From assembly GCA_017437145.1 (NCBI GenBank), contig JAFSBT010000008.1, forward strand, positions 124,001 to 188,000: 64,000 bases of DNA. Direction: 5' to 3'. Every line of letters starts with the position of its first letter. Position 1 is the stretch's first letter. Below the pieces are notes generated by a model. It saw only the letters and a program-made list of their open reading frames with translations, ran no database searches and was not told where the DNA came from. The stretch comes from Clostridia bacterium (lineage in GTDB: Bacteria; Bacillota; Clostridia; TANB77; CAG-508). This document shows, piece by piece, positions 25,889 through 34,179 of the stretch. Both the position numbers and the translations under genes were made by a program.

Positions 25889-25908
25889 AAAAAAAGATTT
25901 ACTTTTTT

Positions 25909-25935
25909 CTGTCCGCTTCGGTGGGCAGTTTTTTT
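25909..25935 (+). terminator. UUCG-tetraloop terminator
   Basis: CTGTCCGC-TTCG-GTGGGCAG followed by seven T. Strong stem, clearly GC-richer than host terminators. Confidence 0.9.
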
Positions 25936-26062
25936 GTGTCAAAAGAAACGAGGCCTTTTAACATATTTTTCAAAGATATATTAAATGGAATTATATGTTT
26001 TTTTATTTTTTTATAGTATAATATTTTAAACAAATATACATTAACCAAAAAGGAGAAAATTC

Positions 26063-26152
26063 ATGAATGATAATTTGATATATTCCACTAACATCAACAA
26101 AACATATAACTTAATTCAAAAAATACATAAAGGTTGGTTGAAATTTACATAA
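26063..26152 (+). CDS. 29-residue peptide or truncated gene start
   Basis: ATG preceded by AAAAAGGAG with an ideal 7-base gap; the frame runs 29 codons ('MNDNLIYSTNINKTYNLIQK' and nine more) to TAA. AT-rich host codons. A likely -10 box (TATAAT) sits near 26015. Its last bases overlap the promoter of the next cassette gene, which suggests that an insertion cut a longer host gene. A genuine small peptide is the alternative. Confidence 0.4.
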   Translation: MNDNLIYSTNINKTYNLIQKIHKGWLKFT

Positions 26153-26166
26153 AAATATGTTATACT
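26138..26166 (+). promoter_or_regulatory. Cassette-type promoter (152-residue gene)
   Basis: TTGAAA (26138-26143), 17-base spacer TTTACATAAAAATATGT, TATACT (26161-26166). Nearly identical to the promoter at 30068-30095. Confidence 0.75.
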
Positions 26167-26212
26167 TTTAACTGCAATACAACAGCATACTAATAAAAGG
26201 AGGATTAAACAA

Positions 26213-26671
26213 ATGGCTATTGTATTTAAAATTACAGGTGAACAGGCAGTTTTCAATATGAAAGATTTCTGCCGGCTCAAGCGCGAATTGACTTATGTCG
26301 GAGAATTCGCTCATAAAGCTACCTGCGTGGTAATAAGTGGCAGCATTATTAAGTATAAAAATAAATACTATACCACTGAACTTACCGGAAGAGCAGGTAT
26401 TAGCTGCACTACTCGCGGAAATAAAAAAACTACAAGCGTCGAATTATTCGAAGCCACTGAGTATGTTCCCGAAGAATGCAGGCCTGTAAGCGATTGTCCA
26501 ATACGCATCGATGTCTGGGCTCTCAAAGTTGACGATGAGGCTCCAATTTCACGCTATGCTTGCGACGAAAGCCAGCTGGGAATAGCTAAGAATATTGTGA
26601 AGCGCAACCCCGACGTCGATATTTACTTCAAAGGCAAGGAAATCAGCAGAGAAGAATTCCTTGCTAAGTAA
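26213..26671 (+). CDS. Hypothetical protein (higher-GC cassette)
   Basis: 152 residues, ATG after AAAGGAGG. Family not recognised. Soluble, no signal peptide; alternating strands and loops ('ATCVVISGSIIKYKNKYYTT') and a helix near the C-terminus. Codon use is far GC-richer than the neighbours (CTC, CGC, GTC) and includes an in-frame CGG (26273-26275, Arg in 'DFCRLKR') followed by C. A weak hairpin (GCAGG/CCTGC) near 26680-26700 may end the transcript. It directly follows the 29-codon fragment. Confidence 0.7.
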   Translation: MAIVFKITGEQAVFNMKDFCRLKRELTYVGEFAHKATCVVISGSIIKYKNKYYTTELTGRAGISCTTRGNKKTTSVELFEATEYVPEECRPVSDCPIRIDVWALKVDDEAPISRYACDESQLGIAKNIVKRNPDVDIYFKGKEISREEFLAK

Positions 26672-26861
26672 CATTCTCCTGGCAGGTTAATATATCCTGC
26701 ACAACATTTTCCTTCTGGTTCTGATAAAATTTTATTAGGACTGGGGGGATTTTTATATTTTTAAATTTTTTGCTCTAGATATCCAAATACTAATAAAATT
26801 TTAATTCCCTTGCTTGATATAAAAAACAAAATGGATTATTATATTTATAGGAGGAATAATT

Positions 26862-27395
26862 TTGGAAGAATTAATAGATATATTAGATGAAAAAGGAATC
26901 AAAACTGGTAAAATAGCCACAAGAAAAGAAATTCATAAAAAAGGATTATGGCATAGAGCTATAGTAGTTGCTTTAATTAATAATAACAATCAAATTTTAT
27001 TGCAACAACGTTCTTATAATAAAGAAAAAAATGCAGGTATGTGGGATATTTCAGTAGCGGGTCATTTGTCAACAGGTGATACTTCTAAAATAGGAGCAAT
27101 TAGAGAACTAAAAGAAGAATTAAATGTTGATTGTACTGAGAATGAACTTGAATATATTTTAACATATAAAGACCAACGAATAATAAGAGAAGATTTCATA
27201 GAGAATCAATTTTATGATTTTTATATATTAAATAAAGATGATGTGAAAATATCAGATATTATTGTTCAAGAAAGTGAAGTTGAACAAGTAAAATATATTG
27301 ATATAAATGAATTAAGAATAATGATAGATTCTAATTTAGTTGTTGAAAGAAAAATTATGTATGATTCATTATTAAAATATTTATCAAAAGGTTAA
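26862..27395 (+). CDS. Nudix hydrolase, isopentenyl-diphosphate isomerase-like subgroup
   Basis: 177 residues. TTG start 7 bases after AGGAGG. The Nudix box is in 'GHLSTGDTSKIGAIRELKEE', keeping REL.EE, the metal-binding core, with Asp replacing the usual first Glu. The lead 'MEELIDILDEKGIKTGKIAT' and 'HKKGLWHRAIVVALIN' are typical of the IDI/YfcD-like Nudix proteins. It likely hydrolyses a nucleoside diphosphate linked to another group, in the cytoplasm; substrate unknown. AT-rich codons, a host gene. Upstream 190 bases contain no other feature I can name. Confidence 0.87.
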   Translation: MEELIDILDEKGIKTGKIATRKEIHKKGLWHRAIVVALINNNNQILLQQRSYNKEKNAGMWDISVAGHLSTGDTSKIGAIRELKEELNVDCTENELEYILTYKDQRIIREDFIENQFYDFYILNKDDVKISDIIVQESEVEQVKYIDINELRIMIDSNLVVERKIMYDSLLKYLSKG

Positions 27396-27550
27396 GAGCA
27401 TCAATATAAATTAATTAATATTGAATAGTAAAAAAATATCTTTATTTATAAAAATATTCCGTAATAGTTCTCATATTATTTTAATATAAGTCTAGTGGAC
27501 TATTTTGCGATTTATAGTATAATATTTATAGTTGAATTTTGGAGGTTTAT

Positions 27551-28438
27551 ATGATTGGATATTTATTAGCAATTTTATCTTCTCTTTTTTTTGGAATATA
27601 CATCATTCCAAAAAAGATTGTTAAATTAGATACAAAACATTATTTATTCTATATGTCTTTAGGATTTGTTGCTATATCTTTAATAGCTTATCTAATCTCA
27701 TTATTAACTGGTAATAATAATGAACCTTTATTTAATCCGATTTTACTGTTAGTTTGTTTAAGAGGTCTATCATGGTTTGTTGCATCAAATTTATTTTTAA
27801 TTTCAATAGATAAAATTGGTATGTCTAGATCAACGCAATATAAAAATTTAAAAGGACCTTTTGGAGTTTTACTTACTTTAATATTTTTATCAGAATTTAA
27901 AGTAACTAATGTATCGTTTGTACTTTTAGCAGCTTTATTAACCTTTTTTTCAGCTTTGTTATTTACTATAAAAAAAGATAATACTAAAAAAGTAGATAAA
28001 ACAGGAATAATATATGCTTGTATTGCTTCCCTATTTTTATCTGTAAATGCTTTAATACAAAAATTTGTTACAAATTGTGGTTTTATATATACACAACAAT
28101 TATATCAATCAATAACCATTATGCTGGCTTCATATATATATGTATTAATTAAAGAAAAAAATGTTAAAAACCTACAAATAATTTCTTTAAAAAATAAAAT
28201 GTTATCACTTTTAGGTGGAGTTTTATATTACTTTGCAACATATTTTAATACTTTATCATATAAAAGCTTACCTGCATCTATTGCTTTTACAATTATTAAT
28301 ATGAGTGGTATATGGTCTGTTTTAATTGGAATTTTGATATTTAAAGAAATTGATTTTAAAAAGAATTATAAAAGAATTATATTAGGAATTATATTATTAA
28401 TAATTTCAATCTTTGCTTTATTATTTGGTAAAAATTGA
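27551..28438 (+). CDS. DMT-superfamily permease (EamA/GRP-like)
   Basis: 295 residues from ATG 27551, 5 bases after GGAGG; a TTG at 27539 precedes that site. Ten hydrophobic helices in two five-helix halves, the standard EamA-type layout. It starts 'MIGYLLAILSSLFFGIYIIP', and the second half starts near 'GIIYACIASLFLSVNALIQK'. 'FFGIYIIPKK' resembles the glucose/ribose porter branch. Substrate unknown. A probable -10 box (TATAAT) lies about 40 bases upstream. Confidence 0.82.
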   Translation: MIGYLLAILSSLFFGIYIIPKKIVKLDTKHYLFYMSLGFVAISLIAYLISLLTGNNNEPLFNPILLLVCLRGLSWFVASNLFLISIDKIGMSRSTQYKNLKGPFGVLLTLIFLSEFKVTNVSFVLLAALLTFFSALLFTIKKDNTKKVDKTGIIYACIASLFLSVNALIQKFVTNCGFIYTQQLYQSITIMLASYIYVLIKEKNVKNLQIISLKNKMLSLLGGVLYYFATYFNTLSYKSLPASIAFTIINMSGIWSVLIGILIFKEIDFKKNYKRIILGIILLIISIFALLFGKN

Positions 28439-28448
28439 AAAGTTAAAA

Positions 28449-28493
28449 TAAAAAGACACTCATTATCCTTTTCAGGAAATGAGTGTCTTTTTG
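28449..28493. terminator. Bidirectional terminator
   Basis: AAAAGACACTCATT pairs with AATGAGTGTCTTTT between convergent genes. Confidence 0.85.
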
Positions 28494-28497
28494 CGTA

Positions 28498-29133
28498 TTA
28501 ACTTACGCTTGAAAGTTTTTTATTCGCTTCCTCTTTTACTTGGGAATCAGCATCATTTACAAGCATTGAGACGACATTAGGGCTGCAATTTTTATGCATT
28601 ATTGCAGTAAGACGTGCATCTGCATACTCCGAATTGGCCAACTCAATAAGAAACTCTTCAGATAAATCATCTCTTGAAAGAAGATTTCCTGATGCACGAA
28701 ATCTAACGACGCTGTCAGGTTCATCTTTCGCAATTTTTACCAAAAGTTCAATTGGACAATCTGCTCTTCCTGCCACAACATGCCTGTCATATTTAGAATC
28801 GCTTAATGCAGCTGTAACAAGCATTTCTGTGAAGTCGCTGGGATTTTCAAACTCGACATTAAAGTTATCCTTATAAATAACAAATTTTTCAGGAATTGCG
28901 TCAAGTTCTGCACGAGTCTCATCATCAAAAGCAACAATGGAAACATACGGAAGCTCATTTTTGAAATCGTCGATTGCTGTATCACGCCACTTTTCTGCGT
29001 CGGAGCGATTATCAACCACCTGTACAAAATTAGTTTCTTCTTCAGTGGGAGACTGTTTGCCACAAGCAGTTAATGAGATGATACTCAAAAACGTAAGTAC
29101 AAGTGAGAGTGCGAATAAGAAGACTTTTTTCAT
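28498..29133 (-). CDS. Lipoprotein with HEAT-like repeats (higher-GC cassette)
   Basis: 211 residues from ATG 29133 after TGGAGG; the longer frame to 29181 runs into the leader. The signal peptide ends 'IISLTAC' with lipidated Cys24. Residues about 110-205 form helical repeats of leucine-rich-variant/HEAT type: 'DRHVVAGRADCPIELLVKIA', 'VVRFRASGNLLSRDDLSEEF' and 'DARLTAIMHKNCSPNVVSML', probably a protein-binding surface outside the membrane. Higher-GC codons, own promoter and terminator. A hairpin (TGGTC-AAAT-GACCA) ends right at the ribosome site. Confidence 0.75.
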   Translation of the reverse strand: MKKVFLFALSLVLTFLSIISLTACGKQSPTEEETNFVQVVDNRSDAEKWRDTAIDDFKNELPYVSIVAFDDETRAELDAIPEKFVIYKDNFNVEFENPSDFTEMLVTAALSDSKYDRHVVAGRADCPIELLVKIAKDEPDSVVRFRASGNLLSRDDLSEEFLIELANSEYADARLTAIMHKNCSPNVVSMLVNDADSQVKEEANKKLSSVS

Positions 29134-29221
29134 TGTTTTTCCTCCATGGTCATTTGACCAAAATATTTTAAACTGTCTCATCTCATAGGGTCTGGAGCAT
29201 GAAAAAGTTTAATCGAATAAT

Positions 29222-29250
29222 ATTATACCATTTATTAACATAAAATGCAA
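29222..29250 (-). promoter_or_regulatory. Cassette-type promoter (HEAT lipoprotein)
   Basis: Minus strand TTGCAT (29245-29250), 17-base spacer beginning TTTATGTTAA, TATAAT (29222-29227). Confidence 0.7.
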
Positions 29251-29409
29251 CTTTAATGTCAAGAGGAACGTACATTTTGACACAGCTATATGTAAATTTG
29301 TGTTAATGCGGAGCATTGTTTACATATAGAAAAAAAGCTTTTCTTCTATGATTCGCTTTATTTGATTTAACATAATTTTTAAACTCTATAAGTATTAGAA
29401 TAAAATTAA

Positions 29410-29446
29410 GCACGAGCTGAATTAGTAATAATTCAGCCCGTGCTCC
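29410..29446 (-). terminator. Terminator of lipoprotein gene
   Basis: GCACGAGCTGAATTA pairs with TAATTCAGCCCGTGC, with one mismatch, followed on the minus strand by TTAATTTTA. Confidence 0.75.
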
Positions 29447-29451
29447 GACTC

Positions 29452-29964
29452 TTATGCACCACTTCTTATGAACATTGCAGTAAACAGCTCATCCTCGTAT
29501 TCAATGTGAAGAATAACTGTATCGATGTAGGTATCAGTATCTTTATAATCCTGATCTACCGTTGCCATGCCATTGCATTCTTCTGTAGCAATAAGATTTC
29601 CTTCGTAGTCATAGAAATCTGTCTGGTAAATATGTCCGTTGGATACGAACTTAACGTTCCAATCAAAGGAATCTTCATCTTCCAGGCATTCTTCTTCTGC
29701 CCAGTCGCTAAGCATAAAAATGAACTGGCCGCCACTTTCAGGTCCCAACACATAGTTGGATGAACAAAGGATAACTACACCCTCTTTAGTTTCAACAAGA
29801 TTCGAGTCGTACATGTCCTCGTCTCCTATGTTTCTTACATAGGTAAGAGGTGTTGCTACTGCCTTCTCTGCCTGTTCGTCTGAACTTGCATTTGATGCAC
29901 CACATGCAGTGAATGCAAGGAATACACAAATGCACATCAGGGTTGCGAGAATCTTTTTTGTCAT
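29452..29964 (-). CDS. Lipoprotein of unknown function (higher-GC cassette)
   Basis: 170 residues. Lipoprotein signal 'MTKKILATLMCICVFLAFTA' with lipidated Cys21 next. The mature part is acidic, with 'GVVILCSSNYVLGPESGGQF' and 'NVKFVSNGHIYQTDFYDYEG', likely a compact beta domain. No family recognised. GC-richer than host genes. Own cassette-type promoter, kissing-loop leader, GGGAGG ribosome site 8 bases before ATG, and terminator. No in-frame CGG. Confidence 0.72.
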   Translation of the reverse strand: MTKKILATLMCICVFLAFTACGASNASSDEQAEKAVATPLTYVRNIGDEDMYDSNLVETKEGVVILCSSNYVLGPESGGQFIFMLSDWAEEECLEDEDSFDWNVKFVSNGHIYQTDFYDYEGNLIATEECNGMATVDQDYKDTDTYIDTVILHIEYEDELFTAMFIRSGA

Positions 29965-29986
29965 AGGTTTTTCCTCCCATAATTAT

Positions 29987-30060
29987 CTGGAGGCTTACAC
30001 AGCTCCCCCAGAAAAAAATAATAAATTTTCTCTAGACTTTGCTGTGTAAAGTACACTAGA
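29987..30060 (-). ncRNA. Structured 5' leader, candidate kissing-loop RNA (copy 2)
   Basis: Minus strand: hairpin 1 ACTTT-ACACAGC-AAAGT, extended by an outer CTAG/CTAG pair, then hairpin 2 with stem CTGGGGG/CCTCCAG and a loop containing GCTGTGT. Relative to copy 1 the stem changes an A-U pair to G-U and the loops stay fixed, so structure is preserved. Confidence 0.6.
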
Positions 30061-30067
30061 TAAGTCT

Positions 30068-30095
30068 ATTATAACATATTTTATGTAAATTGCAA
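30068..30095 (-). promoter_or_regulatory. Cassette-type promoter (lipoprotein at 29452)
   Basis: Minus strand TTGCAA (30090-30095), 16-base spacer TTTACATAAAATATGT, TATAAT (30068-30073). Confidence 0.75.
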
Positions 30096-30141
30096 CCTTT
30101 CTGTCACAGGAATCGGGGATATTTTGACACCATTTTCGCAT

Positions 30142-30250
30142 TAATGAATAATGAAAAATGAATAGTTAATAGTGAATAATACAAATGCGCTCCTTGCACC
30201 TTATTAAAAATATTATTCATTATTAACTATTCATCATTCATTATTCACTG
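30142..30250. repeat. Large AT-rich inverted repeat with terminal GC hairpin
   Basis: About 35 bases of GAATAATGAAAAATGAATAG-type sequence are repeated in inverse at 30211-30250 around a 30-base loop. Beyond it, TTCACTGCGTTG...CAACGCA makes a small hairpin. Related pieces: 32671-32711, 44564-44596, 59414-59473, 63617-63660. Confidence 0.75.
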
Positions 30251-30432
30251 CGTTGTGTCAACAACGCACATTTGGAGCCTTAACTATACACGTATGCGAA
30301 ATTAAGACTATAAGATTTGATTAAATCTCTCTGATAAATCAATTATATCATTTTATTAGATATTTTCAAGGGAGTATGGAAAAAATTTGTAATATAATGT
30401 ATAATATTAGTAATTATTTCATGGAGGTATTT

Positions 30433-31170
30433 ATGAATATACGAAAAAGTTTTACTAGAAAAAATGATAATACAGGGGTATATGTAAGTTATGATTCAAT
30501 TGAAGAATGTCCTAATTGCAAAAAAGCATTAGCACCACAAAATTTATATGGCATTGTACATCTAAAAAATGACAAAGAAACTTTATCTGTTGCTGATTTT
30601 TGTAATGGATGCCATTCATTAATAGTTTCTGAATATGAAATATCAAAGAAAATACGAAGAACTAATTCAAATGGAACCGTTGAATATGATGATAAAGAAT
30701 ATAAGATGGTAAGTTTAAATCATTCTGCACCTGTTAATTTTAAAGAAAGAGAATTTGATGATAAATTAAAGAAATTATCTCCACAATTTGTAAAAGTTTA
30801 TAATCAAGCATTAAAAGCTGAAGATTTTTCATTGGATGAAATAGCAGGATTGGGTTATAGGAAAGCATTAGAATTTTTAATAAAAGATTTTGCAATATAT
30901 AATAATCCTGAAAAAGAAGAAGAAATTAAATCAACTTGGATGATGAAATGCTTAAAAGAATATATTGATAATGAAAAAATTAAAACTCTTGCTGAAAAAT
31001 CTGAATGGATTGGAAATGATGAGGCACACTATGTTAAAATACAAGATGATAGAGATATAAATGATATGAAAAGTTTCATAGATGCATTAGTATATTTTAT
31101 ATCAATGTCATTAATTGTTGATGATGCCCAAACAATGAAATCAAAAAAGGAGAATGCAAAAAATGAATAA
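30433..31170 (+). CDS. DUF4145-like protein with zinc-binding cysteines
   Basis: 245 residues from ATG 30433, 6 bases after GGAGG; frames starting at 30376 lack a ribosome site. N-terminal 'ECPNCKKALAPQN' and 'DFCNGCHSL' give two Cys pairs, a zinc ribbon. The C-terminal half carries the DUF4145 landmarks 'IAGLGYRKALEFLIKDF' and 'SEWIGNDEAHYVKIQD'. DUF4145 proteins often occur in restriction and other defence loci, though no mechanism is settled. The stop overlaps the start of the HD gene (ATGAATAA), so the two are translationally coupled. Confidence 0.75.
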   Translation: MNIRKSFTRKNDNTGVYVSYDSIEECPNCKKALAPQNLYGIVHLKNDKETLSVADFCNGCHSLIVSEYEISKKIRRTNSNGTVEYDDKEYKMVSLNHSAPVNFKEREFDDKLKKLSPQFVKVYNQALKAEDFSLDEIAGLGYRKALEFLIKDFAIYNNPEKEEEIKSTWMMKCLKEYIDNEKIKTLAEKSEWIGNDEAHYVKIQDDRDINDMKSFIDALVYFISMSLIVDDAQTMKSKKENAKNE

Positions 31171-32266
31171 ATATTATAATAATTTAGATAATTTAAGAAA
31201 AGAATATTTTAAAGTTTTATCACCCGTTTTTCCAGAGTGGTTATTAGATTATATAGATACACCAGAAATGCAAAGGCTTTCAGGAATAAGTATGCTTTGT
31301 GGAACTGACTATTCAAAAATATATAATTATGTATCTTTTAATTCGGTATTAGATCATAGCGTTGGCGTGGCCTTAATTATATGGAATTTTACAAAGGATA
31401 AGAAACAAACATTATCAGGACTCTTTCACGATATAGCAACACCAACATTTAAACATTGTATTGACTTTATGAACGGAGATTCAGAACATCAAGAGTCTAC
31501 TGAAGAAAGAACAGAACAAATAATAAAAAGTTCAGAAAAAATAATGAGTTTATTAAGCCGTGATAGAATAAAGGTTGAAGAAATTTCAGATTATCATATT
31601 TATCCAATTGCTGATAATGATACTCCAAAATTAAGTGCGGATAGATTTGAATATACATTTTCTAATGGAATATTTTTATATGATGCTTGGGATTTAGACG
31701 AGGTTTCAAAATATTATAATGATATTGTTGTTTTAAAAGATGAAGAAGGAATAGACGAATTAGGTTTTAAAACACCTCAGATTTGTAAAGAATATTTACA
31801 TGCGATATTACCTATATTTGCTAATTATGATAGTGATAATAATAGAACAGTTATGCAATTCTTTGCTGATATAGTAAAATCAATGAATGTAAAAGGTTAT
31901 ATAACAATTGACGATTTGTATGAACTTTCAGAAGAAGATGTTATTAACAGAATTAAAAATTGCAATGATACTTATATTAAAGATAGTTTTGCTAAATTTC
32001 AAAATGCTAAATTCGTTTATGGTTCCGATATTCCTATTAATAATAAATATTGTATTAGTGTAAAGGGAAAGAAAAGATATATAGTACCACTTACTCAAAA
32101 TAATGGTAAGGTATGTAGAATCAATGAAATAGATAAAACAGCTAATGAAGAAGTTGAAAATTATATGAATTTAAAGCGTAGTAATTATACTGGATTTGAT
32201 TTTGAATTTATACCTTACGAAAATAGTATAAATAAAACACTTGTTATGAAGAAAGACAATGCTTAG
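31163..32266 (+). CDS. HD-domain phosphohydrolase
   Basis: 367 residues from ATG 31163, 9 bases after GGAG; ATG 31154 is only one base from it. Metal-dependent HD motif: 'VLDHSVGVALIIW' gives the first His, and 'LSGLFHDIATPTFKH' gives the His-Asp pair, as in dNTP triphosphohydrolases and related phosphohydrolases. 'CGTDYSKIYNYVSFNSVLDH' leads into it. The C-terminal 120 residues are not recognised. It overlaps the DUF4145 gene by 8 bases and ends in a shared terminator with the convergent RHH gene. A nucleotide-related defence role is possible but only inferred. Confidence 0.8.
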   Translation: MNKYYNNLDNLRKEYFKVLSPVFPEWLLDYIDTPEMQRLSGISMLCGTDYSKIYNYVSFNSVLDHSVGVALIIWNFTKDKKQTLSGLFHDIATPTFKHCIDFMNGDSEHQESTEERTEQIIKSSEKIMSLLSRDRIKVEEISDYHIYPIADNDTPKLSADRFEYTFSNGIFLYDAWDLDEVSKYYNDIVVLKDEEGIDELGFKTPQICKEYLHAILPIFANYDSDNNRTVMQFFADIVKSMNVKGYITIDDLYELSEEDVINRIKNCNDTYIKDSFAKFQNAKFVYGSDIPINNKYCISVKGKKRYIVPLTQNNGKVCRINEIDKTANEEVENYMNLKRSNYTGFDFEFIPYENSINKTLVMKKDNA

Positions 32267-32280
32267 TTGGCATTGTCTTT
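32252..32280. terminator. Bidirectional terminator inside both gene ends
   Basis: AAAGACAATGC pairs with GCATTGTCTTT. It overlaps the last codons of the HD gene and of the convergent RHH gene, which themselves overlap by 4 bases. Confidence 0.75.
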
Positions 32281-32634
32281 ATCATTTTCAGATGGTACAT
32301 ATTTTTTTAGTGTAGTATTTTGTAATTTTAAATATTCAATTTTAGTTCCAATTGCTCGTTCATCTTCAAAATATCCAAGATAATGAAATTTATTTTTTAC
32401 TTTGATTAAGCATTCAATATTTTCTTCTAGTGCTTTAGCAATATTTTCTATAATATACTCATCTTTTTTAGGCTTTGGTTCTTCTTTAACTTCTGGAATT
32501 TTAATCTCATATCCTACAATTAAATTTCTAATATATTCAGATTGAGATAAGTTTAATTTTGAAGATGCTCTTTTTAAAATAAATTTTTCATCATCACTTA
32601 AAAATACATTAACTTTATTATTTCTTATTCTCAT
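32263..32634 (-). CDS. MobC-like ribbon-helix-helix protein
   Basis: 123 residues from ATG 32634. A longer frame up to 32805 is false, since it reads through the tRNA-Gly and its terminator. N-terminal 'RNNKVNVFLSDDEKFILKRA' and 'LNLSQSEYIRNLIVG' match ribbon-helix-helix proteins of the MobC/relaxosome-accessory type. The C-terminal 60 residues form a charged helix. No Shine-Dalgarno site is visible. It may be the last trace of a mobile element beside the tRNA, or a stand-alone regulator. Confidence 0.65.
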   Translation of the reverse strand: MRIRNNKVNVFLSDDEKFILKRASSKLNLSQSEYIRNLIVGYEIKIPEVKEEPKPKKDEYIIENIAKALEENIECLIKVKNKFHYLGYFEDERAIGTKIEYLKLQNTTLKKYVPSENDKDNAN

Positions 32635-32712
32635 GTCAAAAGGGCCGGGGCATTTTGACACTCTTTTTATATTAATGAATAATGAAAAATGAATAGTTAA
32701 TAGTGAATAGTA

Positions 32713-32752
32713 CAAAAAAAGAATCCAAATGCATAGCATTTGGATTCTTTTT
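32713..32752 (-). terminator. Terminator of tRNA-Gly gene
   Basis: GAATCCAAATGC pairs with GCATTTGGATTC around a 3-base loop, followed on the minus strand by seven T, directly behind the tRNA. Confidence 0.9.
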
Positions 32753-32827
<75 letters not shown>

Positions 32828-32840
32828 ATTTTACTTATAT

Positions 32841-32870
32841 ATTTTAACATGTTTTATGATGTTTTTTCAA
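32841..32870 (-). promoter_or_regulatory. Promoter of tRNA-Gly
   Basis: Minus strand TTGAAA (32865-32870), 18-base spacer, TGTTAAAAT with -10 at 32841-32846. Predicted transcript start is about 7 bases before the tRNA 5' end. Confidence 0.65.
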
Positions 32871-32890
32871 GGTAAAATATGCATTTTTAC

Positions 32891-32917
32891 GGGCGGACTA
32901 TAATCGCCCGCCCCCTA
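32891..32917. repeat. CCCCTAC palindromic repeat, copy 5
   Basis: GGGCGGACTATAATCGCCCG then CCCCCTA. Inner hairpin GGGCGgac...gCGCCC is imperfect. Confidence 0.6.
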
Positions 32918-32923
32918 TATTAT

Positions 32924-34123
32924 TTATTTCAATATTTCAATTGCTTTTTGTAATTGTACATCTTCTGTGCTTTCTTCTGATAATTCTTCTTCTACTTCGA
33001 TATCTGGAGATATTCCTTTTTCATTTATTACATTTCCATTTGGAGTTCTAAATTCTTCTATTGTAATTTTTAGAGCTCCTTTTGAAATTGGTTTTAATTC
33101 CTGCATTACTCCTTTACCATATGTGGTAGTTCCTACTATAGTTGCAGCTTTGTTGTCTTGCAATGCTCCTGCCAAGATTTCTGATGCACTTGCAGAATAT
33201 TCATTTATTAAAACAACTATTTCAACATCATTAATAATAGGTTTAATCTTTGATTTATATATTGTTTCTTCTTTTTCTTTGTCTATGCATCTCATTATTA
33301 TTTGGTCTTTAGGAAGAATTATATCTGCAAGAGTTAAAACTTCACTAACAAGTCCTCCACCATTATCTCTCACATCAATTATTAATGACTTCATACCTTG
33401 TTCTTTTAGTTTATTATAGTGGTCTAGAAATTCTATTGTACATTCTTCATCAAAAGTTAATAAATTAATATATCCTATATTTCCTTCTAGCATTTCAGAT
33501 TCTACATCTGGTATTTCAACTGTTTTTCTTTCAACTGTAACTTTAAATGTTTTTGCACCTCTTAGTATTTCCAATTCAACTGTGGTTCCTTCTTTGCCTT
33601 TTATTTTACTTACAGCTAAATCTATTTCCATTCCTGTTAAGTCTTCGTCATTAGCATATAAAATTATATCTCCTGATTCAATTCCTGCTTTTTCAGCTGG
33701 TGACCCTTTTATTGGTGCAAGAACACAAATTTGTCCTTCTTTATTTTGTGTCATATAAACTCCAATACCAACAAAATTACCATTTATGCTAGTCATTAGT
33801 TCATCATATTCATCTGCCGTTAAATATTCTGTATATGGATCCCCTAAACCTTCGACATACCCTTTTATTGCACCTTCTAGCATATCAGAATTATTTATTT
33901 CTCCTAAGTAATATTTTTCTAAATATATTTTTACTAATTTTATTTTATCTTCAAAATCATCTAAGTCTACAGTTATTTGCTTAGATAAAACTTTACTTAA
34001 TCCACTTTCAGTACTTGTATAATAATTAGAATAACAAATTGCTGTAATTAAAAAAGTAAGCATTGCAGTAATTAATATAGTCATTACTGTTTTATATATA
34101 TTATTCTTTTTTTCAAAATCCAT
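32924..34123 (-). CDS. ctpA: S41 family C-terminal processing peptidase
   Basis: 399 residues from ATG 34123, 7 bases after GGAGG. A membrane anchor ('TVMTILITAMLTFLITAICY') is followed by the Ctp domain: 'YVEGLGDPYTEYLTADEY', a PDZ domain ('GSPAEKAGIESGDIILYAND'), and the protease core with 'NEYSASASEILAGALQDN' (catalytic Ser) and 'GTTTYGKGVMQE' (catalytic Lys). It cleaves exported or membrane proteins outside the cell. Downstream of ftsE, ftsX and two M23 genes, the normal Firmicutes order, so it may process wall hydrolases. Confidence 0.94.
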   Translation of the reverse strand: MDFEKKNNIYKTVMTILITAMLTFLITAICYSNYYTSTESGLSKVLSKQITVDLDDFEDKIKLVKIYLEKYYLGEINNSDMLEGAIKGYVEGLGDPYTEYLTADEYDELMTSINGNFVGIGVYMTQNKEGQICVLAPIKGSPAEKAGIESGDIILYANDEDLTGMEIDLAVSKIKGKEGTTVELEILRGAKTFKVTVERKTVEIPDVESEMLEGNIGYINLLTFDEECTIEFLDHYNKLKEQGMKSLIIDVRDNGGGLVSEVLTLADIILPKDQIIMRCIDKEKEETIYKSKIKPIINDVEIVVLINEYSASASEILAGALQDNKAATIVGTTTYGKGVMQELKPISKGALKITIEEFRTPNGNVINEKGISPDIEVEEELSEESTEDVQLQKAIEILK

Positions 34124-34179
34124 GTTGCTTTCCTCCATAAGTATTTATATGCTTAAATTTAAATTATATTATCTTTATT

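Larger units (their letters stand above)
29134..29451. other. 318-base region between two lipoprotein cassettes
   Basis: Holds the leader and promoter of the HEAT lipoprotein, then AT-rich DNA (29255-29405) with an ATATGTAAA/TTTACATAT inverted repeat near 29288-29327, then the terminator of the next lipoprotein gene. No gene seen. Confidence 0.5.
29965..30432. other. 468-base intergenic region
   Basis: From left to right: kissing-loop leader and promoter of the lipoprotein gene, the AT-rich inverted repeat, and about 130 bases of AT-rich DNA upstream of the DUF4145 gene, in which TATAAT appears near 30395 as a possible -10 box. Confidence 0.5.
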
